Below the pieces are notes generated by a model that did not search any database, was not told the DNA's origin, and was given only the letters and a program-made list of their open reading frames with translations. Below are positions 17,370 to 24,555 of a stretch of 40,122 nt of DNA, in pieces (the first letter of the stretch is position 1; every line of letters begins with the position of its first letter). Source of the DNA: Bacteroidaceae bacterium (GTDB lineage: Bacteria; Bacteroidota; Bacteroidia; Bacteroidales; Barnesiellaceae_A); NCBI GenBank assembly GCA_017410245.1, contig JAFQRE010000005.1, positions 1-40,122 of the forward strand, in the 5' to 3' direction. The position numbers and the translations under genes are program-made.

Positions 17370-18239
17370 TTATTTTGCCAAGCCTATGGTCTCTACTTCA
17401 AATACAAGTGTAGAGTTTGAAGGCATGTCGGCGCCTCTACCACGCACACCGTATGCGAGGTCGGAGGGTATGTAGAGGATATACTTAGCACCGGGCGACA
17501 TCAATTGAAGACCTTCACCAAAACCGGGAACCATTTGCGATGCTACGAATTTTACGTTCTGGCCTTGGTCGAAGATTGAGTCGTTGATAAACTTACCTAC
17601 ATAGTTGAGTTCGATGCGACTGTTTGCCTTGAAAGTTTCGCCTTTACCCTCTTTCACAACCTTGTAAAGCAAGCCCGAAGCAGTCTTTTGCACACCCTCT
17701 TCTTGCTCTTTGGCTGCAAGGAATGCCATACCGGCCTCAAGGTTGGCTATTGCCTCGGGGGTTTTGGCAATAGAGTCAAGCTCGGCTTGCTCCTTAGCCT
17801 CACGAGCTGCAGCTACGATGCTATCGCACACTGTCGACACACGATTGCTCTCGATAGCAAGGATAGAGTCGCCACGCAATGCTTGTGCGTAGGCGATGAA
17901 GAACTCTTGGAAGTCGAGATCGAGGCCAAATTGCTCCGACATTTGGTCGAAGCTCTTCTTCATTTGCACACCATCGTTCAGACCCATATAGTACGAAGTC
18001 TTATCATCAGCGGCATTGGCAGCCTCGCTTACACCCTTCAAGTAGAGCTCTATATCGAGGTTTTGAAGTTCGGGATAGCCCATAGTCTTAGCCGAAGCCA
18101 AGCGTTGGCCTTGCATGATACCTATACCATAGCTGAGCGAGTCAGCTGCATTGTCGAGAGTAGCCGATTTCTTGCTACCACAAGCACCCATGCTCAATAC
18201 GAGTGCGGCACTTGCTGCAAATACTATTAATTTTTTCAT
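17370..18239 (-). CDS. FKBP-type peptidyl-prolyl isomerase, lipoprotein (FkpA/Mip-like)
   Basis: The protein has 289 residues. The start is a lipoprotein signal (LVLSMGAC, Cys20). The sequence after the cysteine (GSKKS) is not acidic, so the outer-surface export signal of Bacteroidota is absent and a periplasmic location is favoured. Residues of about 30-175 form the helical dimerisation domain of Mip/FkpA-like enzymes (LSYGIGIMQGQRL). The FKBP catalytic domain spans about 195-287 (GETFKANSRIELNYVGKF, GFGEGLQLMSPGAKYILYIPSDLAYG). It should catalyse proline cis-trans isomerisation and act as a chaperone for exported proteins. It lies 15 bases downstream of a second FKBP gene, clearly an operon, and probably a duplication followed by a change of location. 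Confidence 0.9.
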   Translation of the reverse strand: MKKLIVFAASAALVLSMGACGSKKSATLDNAADSLSYGIGIMQGQRLASAKTMGYPELQNLDIELYLKGVSEAANAADDKTSYYMGLNDGVQMKKSFDQMSEQFGLDLDFQEFFIAYAQALRGDSILAIESNRVSTVCDSIVAAAREAKEQAELDSIAKTPEAIANLEAGMAFLAAKEQEEGVQKTASGLLYKVVKEGKGETFKANSRIELNYVGKFINDSIFDQGQNVKFVASQMVPGFGEGLQLMSPGAKYILYIPSDLAYGVRGRGADMPSNSTLVFEVETIGLAK

Positions 18240-18254
18240 TATATTGCGTTTTTA

Positions 18255-18845
18255 TCAGATTACTTTTATCAATTCTACTTCAAAGATGAGTGTTGCGTGG
18301 GGAGGAATGGGGCCTGCACCTTGTGCACCATAACCAAGTTTCGAGGGGATATAGAGTTTCCAACGTGAACCCTCGTTCATCAATTGAAGAGCTTCTACCC
18401 AACCGGGAATCACTTGATTTACACCGAATACAGCGGGAGTACCACGTTGTACCGAGCTGTCAAATACCATACCATCGATGAGCGTACCGTGGTAGTGGCA
18501 TTGTACCTTATCGGTGGCTTTGGGTTGACGACCTTCGCCGGTAGCCAATACCTCATATTGCAATCCGCTGGGGAGTGTTATCACACCTTCGCGCTTAGCA
18601 TTCTCGGCCAAGAATGCTTCGCCGGCAGCCAAGTTGGCCTCTGCGGCTTTTTCGGCCTCGGCTTGCAATTGTGTAAAGAACTCATTGATAATTTGTTTTG
18701 CCTCATCGATGCTGATAGCAGGCTCTTTGGCCTCCATTACGGCACGTACACCTTCGGCAAAGTCATCTACTTGCAATTTGTTGATGCCCGATGCGAGGTA
18801 GCTGTAACCTACATTCAAGCCCAATGCATAACTCAATTTATCCAT
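18255..18845 (-). CDS. FKBP-type peptidyl-prolyl isomerase without signal peptide (FklB-like)
   Basis: The protein has 196 residues and begins MDKLSYALGLNVGYSYLASG, with no signal peptide, so it is probably cytoplasmic. An N-terminal helical domain (about 1-80) is followed by an FKBP domain (about 88-195). That domain has QCHYHGTLIDGMVFDSSVQRG, GVNQVIPGWVEALQLM and YIPSKLGYGAQGAGPIPPHATLIFEVEL, which carry the usual active-site aromatic and hydrophobic residues. The family catalyses prolyl isomerisation. It is the first gene of a two-gene operon with the lipoprotein FKBP. The two proteins share the LSYxxGxxxG start and general domain layout. Confidence 0.92.
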   Translation of the reverse strand: MDKLSYALGLNVGYSYLASGINKLQVDDFAEGVRAVMEAKEPAISIDEAKQIINEFFTQLQAEAEKAAEANLAAGEAFLAENAKREGVITLPSGLQYEVLATGEGRQPKATDKVQCHYHGTLIDGMVFDSSVQRGTPAVFGVNQVIPGWVEALQLMNEGSRWKLYIPSKLGYGAQGAGPIPPHATLIFEVELIKVI

Positions 18846-18905
18846 AACTTTATATTTTTAATTATTAATTATATCGTGAGTAACTATTCTATATTTTTGC
18901 GAGTG

Positions 18906-18913
18906 CAAAGATA
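18906..18913 (-). promoter_or_regulatory. Candidate -7 element of the FKBP operon promoter
   Basis: The minus strand reads TATCTTTG followed by C, a very good fit to TAnnTTTG, 60 bases before the first start codon of the operon. Confidence 0.6.
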
Positions 18914-18990
18914 TATTCTTTCATTCACAATAGCTTGCATAATACGTTAAAAATAACATAAAAATAACATTCAACCACTAAACATTTTAT

Positions 18991-18998
18991 TATTTTTG
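18991..18998 (+). promoter_or_regulatory. Candidate -7 element of the sirtuin promoter
   Basis: TATTTTTG followed by C fits TAnnTTTG and lies 92 bases before the start codon, leaving a leader of roughly 85 bases. It is divergent from the FKBP operon promoter. Confidence 0.4.
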
Positions 18999-19090
18999 CT
19001 ATATTTACAATATGCTATTTCTCAATGACAACATATCTTGTTGCTGCATTGTTTTGTATAAAGATTATAACCTAAATAAAACCTACCATC

Positions 19091-19789
19091 ATGAACAAGA
19101 AAAAACTAATCATACTCACCGGTGCAGGCATGAGTGCCGAGAGTGGTATTTCGACCTTCCGCGACAGCGGCGGATTGTGGGAACAATATAATGTCGAAGA
19201 CGTAGCCTCGATAGAGGGTTGGTATCGCAACCCGGCACTGGTACACCAATTCTACAACGCTCGTCGCAAACAGCTACTCACTGCACAACCCAATATGGGG
19301 CATTGCGGATTGGTGGAACTCGAAGAGCAATACGATGTACACATCATCACACAGAATGTCGATAACTTGCATGAGCGTGCCGGCAGCACCAAGGTGCTAC
19401 ACCTGCATGGCGAACTGATGAAAGTGCGATCTACTCGCAACGAAAGCCGTATTTACGAACTCACCCCCGACAATTGCGAGGTAGATACCGACACGAGAGA
19501 TGAGTATGGCGACCCCGTTCGTCCCCATATCGTATTCTTTGGCGAAGCCGTACCCATGATCAATCCCGCCATTGACTTGGTTGAACAGGCCGACATTCTG
19601 GTCATTATAGGCACCTCGCTCAATGTATATCCGGCGGCCGGATTGGTACAATATGCTCATCGCGACACTCCTATATACCTTATCGACCCCAAACCTGTCA
19701 ATGCCCCCACCAATCGCAACATTCACTTTATTGTCAAAGGCGCCGGAGAAGGCGTTGCCGAGTTGAAAAATATATTGCTCAAGCAATAA
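19091..19789 (+). CDS. cobB: Sir2-family NAD-dependent deacylase, class III, zinc cysteines absent
   Basis: The protein has 232 residues. Sirtuins remove acyl groups from lysines using NAD+. NAD-binding motifs are GAGMSAESGISTFRDSGGLW (11-30) and TQNVDNLHERAG (88-98). The catalytic histidine is His106 in LHGEL, and the C-terminal part has GTSLNVYPAAGL. Tyr55 and Arg58 (FYNARR) match the pair that binds succinyl or malonyl groups in class III/SIRT5-like enzymes. In the small domain, where most sirtuins have four zinc-binding cysteines, only Cys129 is present (KVRSTRNESRIYELTPDNCEVD). Related Bacteroidota proteins are recalled to vary here too. Desuccinylase or demalonylase activity is inferred. 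The gene stands alone, with its own terminator. Confidence 0.92.
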   Translation: MNKKKLIILTGAGMSAESGISTFRDSGGLWEQYNVEDVASIEGWYRNPALVHQFYNARRKQLLTAQPNMGHCGLVELEEQYDVHIITQNVDNLHERAGSTKVLHLHGELMKVRSTRNESRIYELTPDNCEVDTDTRDEYGDPVRPHIVFFGEAVPMINPAIDLVEQADILVIIGTSLNVYPAAGLVQYAHRDTPIYLIDPKPVNAPTNRNIHFIVKGAGEGVAELKNILLKQ

Positions 19790-19818
19790 AAAACATCAAT
19801 GCCGATAGGCACTCATTT

Positions 19819-19851
19819 GCACCCCTATATTGCGTGGCAATATAGGGGTGC
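19819..19851 (+). terminator. Strong hairpin terminator after the sirtuin gene
   Basis: A 15-base perfect stem (19819-19833 with 19837-19851) with a 3-base loop lies 30 bases past the stop. The T-run is poor. The left arm (CCCCTATATTGC) also occurs in the repeat modules near 23960 and 24417. Confidence 0.65.
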
Positions 19852-19987
19852 TACTATGTTGAGCATTACTGAAGATTAGATAACTTATAACCGGTTTTTG
19901 CCCTCTGCCCTAAGTTATTGGGTAGGGAGACTGCAAATCAATAAGGGAACTTACTATATATATATAATGTGTAGTAATCATATTACA

Positions 19988-20070
19988 ACAGTGGCTTTAC
20001 GGTTTTAACCCCTTCCCCTTGCGGGACTTCCCCTATCTCGTTTCACTCGCAGGGGCAGAAAAGAATACCC
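19988..20070 (-). repeat. Inverted fragment of the palindrome-rich repeat module
   Basis: Read on the minus strand, this matches the first part of the modules at 23537 and 24020. It shares TTTTCTGCCCCTGCGAGTG, the GATAGGGGAAGTCCC block, GCAAGGGGAAGGGGTT and an ending close to CGTAGAGCCA. The version with GAGTGAAACGAG is closer to the second module. It breaks off after the G-T-G-G-C-T palindrome half. Confidence 0.85.
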
Positions 20071-20170
20071 TCTTTTTATTGAATTTTACTCAATTTCACC
20101 CCAATTCAACATTGCTATACACAATTTAACTTTATTTCACGTTCGGGGGGTAATTTGGTTGAATTATATT

Positions 20171-20178
20171 TACATTTG
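20171..20178 (+). promoter_or_regulatory. Candidate -7 element of the beta-helix lipoprotein promoter
   Basis: TACATTTG followed by C fits TAnnTTTG, 158 bases before the start codon. This implies a long untranslated leader whose function is not evident. Confidence 0.5.
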
Positions 20179-20335
20179 CAAACCAATAGGAATGAGATAG
20201 CATTCATGCTAATGCCACAACGTGCATTTTTTGTGTCGTTTAGGAAACAATATGTGTTTTATCTTGTTTTATATTGCCGGTATGAGATTATATTTTTTAT
20301 TTATATTCATTTATCTATTAAGTACTTAAATTATT

Positions 20336-23300
20336 ATGAAGAAAAATCTATTATTCACAGCGTTGGCAGCAACTACCTTGTTGTTTGCTACGTCGTGTCA
20401 ACAAGACGAGGTCTTTGTTGATGGTAACGAAGCTACCGTTACATTTGAGGTGGGAACACCCGAAATCGCCACTCGTGCATTCAGCAAAGGCGAGAAAGCC
20501 ACTAAACTGCAATATGCAGTTTATGATGCCGAATTCAATTATGTAGATCGCGAAGGACTACATGGTACAATCGACTTCAACAAGCAAGCCAACATTCCTT
20601 TGCAATTGGCTGCCGGTAAGACCTACAAAGTATTGTTCTGGGCCGATGCCTATGGCAATGCACAAGATGCTCCCTACACAGTAGATTTTGCAGCTCTCAA
20701 GATGAATGTAAACTACACCGGTGCAGTTTGTAACGACGAGAGTCGCGATGCTTTCTACAACTTCGTGACAGTAGAAGTTGATCAAGCCAACAAGACTCAA
20801 GAGGTAACGCTCACTCGTCCCTTTGCACAACTTAACATCGGTACCGACGACCTCAACAAACTCGATGGTGTAAGCGCAGCTAAAACGCAAGTTAAAGTCA
20901 ATGTTTACAACCAACTCGATTTGAAAACAGGTTTTGTAACAACAGGTAGCACAGCCACTGCTCAAACATTCACATTGGCCGACCGTCCTGCCGAAACCGA
21001 GGCATTCCCCGTTAACGGATATAAATATCTGGCCATGAACTACTTGCTTGTAGGTAAAGATAAAACTGTTGTTGATGTAGAGTTCTCTTATGGTGCAGAT
21101 GCGGCAACTGCCAAGACTCGCACATATACCGGTATTCCCGTTCAGCCCAACTACCGTACCAACATCTACGGTTCGCTCTTGACTCAAGGCATCGACTTCG
21201 ATGTTACAATTGAGCCCGGATATAATGATGATGATAAAGATGTTATAGTTGTTAATACAAAAGAAGAGCTTGAAGCCGCTCTTAAACAAAATGAAAAAGT
21301 TATAAGAATACTCTTAGGCTCTGACGTTGAGTTGAACGCTAACGATGCATATCTCAAATTGGGTGGTGCTTCAACAGAATCTATTATTATCGATGGTACA
21401 GGCGTAACAAGAAGCGATTTCCGTAAATTGACACTTGCTACAACATACTGGTCGCGTCTCAATACAGTTAATCCTGATGCTGTAATTATTCTTCGCAACC
21501 TCAAACTTACAAGCTCACAAGAGAGCGGTACATGGAACTCTTATGACGTTACTTTCCAATGTAATGTAGAACTTGAGAATGTTACTTTGGACAAAGCTCT
21601 TGCGCTTGACAATGCCGGCAAAACTGCCACATTGAAGAATGTGACTATAAACGAAACTCACGACTACTATGCAATGTGGATTTCGGCTGCAGGTCAAACA
21701 GTAGATATCGATGGCTTGACTATCACCGCCGGCCGTGGTATCAAGATTGATGAGCAATACGTTGACACTCCTGCAAAGGTTACTTTGAATGTTAAAGATG
21801 CTACTTTCACAACAGCTAATAAAGCAGCTATTTTGGTTAAATCAGTTGCCGGCGCCGATATTACTCTCGAAAACGTAAATATTGAGAACGTTGCAGCCGA
21901 TAACGGATATGCTGTATGGGTAGATAAAGATGCTGCTGCTTATGCCGACAAAGTAACTGTCAAAGGTGGTTTGGTAAAAGTTGAAGGTGACGAAACAGCT
22001 CCTAAAGTTATTAACAATCAAGCCGACTTTTTAACAGCCCTAAATAATGGTAAAGATATGATTTACCTTGCTGCCGGAAATTATGACCTTTCAAATGCAA
22101 CTATTACTGCTGATAATGTAACAATTGAAGGTTTGGATAAAGAAAATTGCGTGGTAACTATCTCAAAACAACTTCGTGCAGACAACAAAACTCTTACTTT
22201 GAAGAATCTTACCACTACAGTACCCACCGGTTTGGCTTACGATGAACATAACTTTGCATGGATACATTATTTCAAAGAGTTCAACATGATCAATTGTAAG
22301 TCAGATGGCCGTATCAGACTCAATTGCTATTCAGCCAATATCGAGGGTTGTGAGTTTAATGTTACTACTTCAAATGGATTTGATGGATACGCAGTTTACT
22401 ATTATGGTCCTAATAAGTCAAATGTTACAGTAAAGAACTCAACATTCAATACAGTTGGTAAAGCTATTGTAATGTATAACGAGGGTGCTCCAATATTGAA
22501 TCTTGACGTAGAGAAATGTACATTTACATCTTCTGCCTCTACCGACAAGGCTGCTATCCAAATGCACACTGAGTTTGGTATTTCAGGTACACTCGATATT
22601 ACCGAATGTACAGCAACAGGTTTTGCTGACGTAAACGGTGGCTTGTGGAATGAGCTTAACAACAATACTAAAGTTCCTACCAACAAGTTTGAAATAACAG
22701 TTGACGGCAAGACACTTGTAAGAACTACTGCTCAATTGCAAAAGGCTATCAATGCCGGTGAAACCGAAATTGAGTTGTACGATGGCACCTACGATGCTAA
22801 AAATTTCTCAGCACATGGTAAAACATTGACATTGAGAGGCAAGGGAGAAAATACTGTGATTTACATCAGTCAAGATAATGCAGTAGCATTGGGTACATTC
22901 GATGGTTCAAATGTTACATTCGAGAATCTTACAATTAAGACTCTTGGCGGTCTCTATAAGGGCTTTGCAAGAATGGAAGGTACTTACAAGGATTGTACTA
23001 TCGTGAACAACTACTTCACCCAACATGGTAAGCACGTGTTTGAGGGTTGTACATTCAATGCACCCAGCGATGAGCACTGCATATGGACATATGGTGCAAC
23101 TGAGGTTGATTTTGTAAATTGTAAGTTTAATTACTCCGACCGCGGTATAAATGTATATGTTGACAATGCATCTAAACCCCCCGGTATTACATCAGATGTT
23201 GAATTTACAAACTGCGAGTTCATAACAACAAAAACAACTTCTTTGGGTGCTGTCGAGGTTAATAGCTCGCCTTTCACAGCCGGTGTAACAGTTGCTTTGA

Positions 23301-23404
23301 AAGAGTGCGATGCTCCCGCTTATGGAGAGATGGTTTATGTTTCTCCTTGGGACGGAACCAATGGTGCGACTGCAACAATCACAGTTGACGGTCAAGAGAT
23401 TTAA
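20336..23404 (+). CDS. Surface lipoprotein with DUF6562-type N-terminal domain and right-handed beta-helix
   Basis: The protein has 1022 residues. It starts with a lipoprotein signal (LLFATSC, Cys21), and the following QQDEV is acidic, which matches the Bacteroidota signal for export to the outer surface. Residues of about 30-285 resemble the DUF6562 domain of Bacteroidales surface proteins, including the fimbrillin-like TLTRPFAQLNIGTDDL near 160. After an acidic linker (GYNDDDKDVIVVN) the rest is built from repeated short strands typical of a parallel beta-helix (pectate-lyase-like fold). Examples are VTIEGLDKENCVVTIS, LTLKNLTTTV, ANIEGCEFNVTTSNG, VTVKNSTFNTVGKAIVMYN and VEFTNCEFITTKTTSLG. 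At least two TVDG-K-LVRTTAQLQKAINAGE-like restarts suggest internal duplication. No lyase active site was recognised, so it is more likely a binding or structural protein. Confidence 0.75.
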   Translation: MKKNLLFTALAATTLLFATSCQQDEVFVDGNEATVTFEVGTPEIATRAFSKGEKATKLQYAVYDAEFNYVDREGLHGTIDFNKQANIPLQLAAGKTYKVLFWADAYGNAQDAPYTVDFAALKMNVNYTGAVCNDESRDAFYNFVTVEVDQANKTQEVTLTRPFAQLNIGTDDLNKLDGVSAAKTQVKVNVYNQLDLKTGFVTTGSTATAQTFTLADRPAETEAFPVNGYKYLAMNYLLVGKDKTVVDVEFSYGADAATAKTRTYTGIPVQPNYRTNIYGSLLTQGIDFDVTIEPGYNDDDKDVIVVNTKEELEAALKQNEKVIRILLGSDVELNANDAYLKLGGASTESIIIDGTGVTRSDFRKLTLATTYWSRLNTVNPDAVIILRNLKLTSSQESGTWNSYDVTFQCNVELENVTLDKALALDNAGKTATLKNVTINETHDYYAMWISAAGQTVDIDGLTITAGRGIKIDEQYVDTPAKVTLNVKDATFTTANKAAILVKSVAGADITLENVNIENVAADNGYAVWVDKDAAAYADKVTVKGGLVKVEGDETAPKVINNQADFLTALNNGKDMIYLAAGNYDLSNATITADNVTIEGLDKENCVVTISKQLRADNKTLTLKNLTTTVPTGLAYDEHNFAWIHYFKEFNMINCKSDGRIRLNCYSANIEGCEFNVTTSNGFDGYAVYYYGPNKSNVTVKNSTFNTVGKAIVMYNEGAPILNLDVEKCTFTSSASTDKAAIQMHTEFGISGTLDITECTATGFADVNGGLWNELNNNTKVPTNKFEITVDGKTLVRTTAQLQKAINAGETEIELYDGTYDAKNFSAHGKTLTLRGKGENTVIYISQDNAVALGTFDGSNVTFENLTIKTLGGLYKGFARMEGTYKDCTIVNNYFTQHGKHVFEGCTFNAPSDEHCIWTYGATEVDFVNCKFNYSDRGINVYVDNASKPPGITSDVEFTNCEFITTKTTSLGAVEVNSSPFTAGVTVALKECDAPAYGEMVYVSPWDGTNGATATITVDGQEI

Positions 23405-23471
23405 TAATAATGTTTAGAAAAAAGCTATAAAAAAAACAGTTCATAAATAAGAACTTAATTGTGAATAATGG

Positions 23472-23508
23472 ACTGCGTTCCTCGTGAGAGGCGCGCAGTT
23501 TTTTTTTA
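23472..23508 (+). terminator. Rho-independent terminator of the beta-helix lipoprotein gene
   Basis: An outer 6-base stem (23472-23477 with 23494-23499) and an inner CTC/GAG pairing are followed by a run of nine T. It lies 68 bases past the stop. Confidence 0.85.
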
Positions 23509-23536
23509 TGCCCATTATACCCTTTTTGTAGAAGCG

Positions 23537-23983
23537 GTAGAGTAACCTTTTCTGCCCCTGCGAACGTAGTGAGATAGGGGAAGTCCCGCAAGGGGAAGGG
23601 GTTGAAATCGTAGAGCCATAGAGCCACTTTACATTGAATTACCGCAACCATATTGCACCAATGGCAATATGGTTATTCGTAGAGCCACGACGCTCGTGGC
23701 TCGTGCCCCTGTGGGGCAAATATGTATGCGTGCAACTTGGACGAAGCCATATTTTACGCTCGTGGCTCGTGGCCGGAACGGACAAAGATAGCACACATTT
23801 GTATATACATTGCCTCTAATGAGACACGAGTCGCGAGCGTCGCGACTCTACGAATGCTCATAATGCCTATGGCACAAACGGATTACGAAACATCGGTGTG
23901 AATGTAATAAACACTCGTATTGATTTTCTTAACCCCTCAGTCTCGCTTGGCTCGACAGCTCCCCTATATTGCTACGCAACACA
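23537..23983 (+). repeat. Palindrome-rich repeat module, copy A
   Basis: This is a module of about 447 bases with a direct second copy 483 bases on. In order it holds: a G-rich block (GATAGGGGAAGTCCCGC); a hairpin ACCATATTGC/GCAATATGGT at 23647-23673; a palindrome GAGCCACGA-CGC-TCGTGGCTC at 23679-23705; a segment (23706-23764) absent from copy B; GGCCGGAACGGACAAA; a second palindrome of the same pattern in the opposite orientation (23825-23853); TATGGCACAAACGGATTACG; and an end block CTCCCCTATATTGCTACGC. No coding frame is convincing. Confidence 0.9.
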
Positions 23984-24019
23984 GAGGAGCAAAAGGAAAC
24001 CTTTTCTGACCACAAGAGC

Positions 24020-24439
24020 CGTAGAGTAACCTTTTCTGCCCCTGCGAGTGAAACGAGATAGGGGAAGTCCCGCAAGGGGAAGGGGTTGAAATCGTAGAGC
24101 CATAGAGCCACTTTACATTGAATTACCGCAACCATATTGCGCCAATGGCAATATGGTTATTCGTAGAGCCACTGTTGCAAGTAAGCGAGAGGAATGCGTC
24201 AGGCGTAGAGCCACGACGCTCGTGGCTCGTGGCCGGAACGGACAAATACATAACGTTTTCATTTACGTTGCCTCTAATGAGGCACGAGTCGCGAGCGTCG
24301 CGACTCTACGAACAGCCGTAATACCTATGGCACAAACGGATTACGGAACATCAATGTAAATGATACAATTACCTATAATATGAATTTAACCCCTCAGTCT
24401 CGCAGGCTCGACAGCTCCCCTATATTGCTACGCAACACA
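24020..24439 (+). repeat. Palindrome-rich repeat module, copy B
   Basis: This is a direct repeat of copy A with the same order of blocks. The hairpin lies at 24131-24157 and the two palindromes at 24205-24231 and 24283-24311. Between the hairpin and the first palindrome it has an extra segment (24163-24204, CACTGTTGCAAGTAAGCGAG...) that copy A lacks but the copy at the right edge of the window has. The first block (24020-24162) is nearly identical to copy A, which suggests recent duplication or gene conversion. Confidence 0.9.
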
Positions 24440-24497
24440 AAGGGCAGAAAAATTTACTCATCGACTGACATAGGCCGAAAAGGCGGCCTACACAAAC

Positions 24498-24532
24498 GAG
24501 GGTGGGCCAAATATTCATTTTGGCTCACCCTC
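24498..24532 (-). terminator. Terminator of the glutamate decarboxylase gene
   Basis: Arms at 24498-24511 and 24519-24532 pair over 14 positions with one wobble. On the minus strand GTTTGTG follows. It lies 24 bases past the stop. Confidence 0.75.
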
Positions 24533-24555
24533 TACATTATAATATAAACAACAAA

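Larger units (their letters stand above)
19790..20335. other. 546-base intergenic region before the beta-helix lipoprotein gene
   Basis: No gene is supported here. From left to right it holds the sirtuin terminator, a TA-repeat stretch at about 19951-19968, an inverted fragment of the repeat module (19988-20070), an AT-rich stretch with a TTGAATT/AATTCAA dyad (about 20080-20109), the -7 element at 20171-20178, and a leader of about 150 bases. Confidence 0.6.
23405..24555. other. 1.15-kb repeat-filled intergenic region
   Basis: It holds the lipoprotein terminator, repeat copies A and B, a perfect 7-base hairpin TAGGCCG/CGGCCTA at 24471-24490, and the gadB terminator. Open frames in it are by-products of the repeats. 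Confidence 0.8.

Noticed and set aside
19951..19968. TA-rich stretch as an origin or promoter
   Set aside because: It is only a short TA repeat with no DnaA boxes or neighbouring replication genes.
23379..24321. Several 60-90 codon open frames shared by repeat copies A and B
   Set aside because: They repeat because the DNA repeats, and the frames differ downstream; no start signals or families.
23537..24439. CRISPR array
   Set aside because: The repeated units are long, irregular and nested palindromes without uniform spacers, and no cas genes are near.
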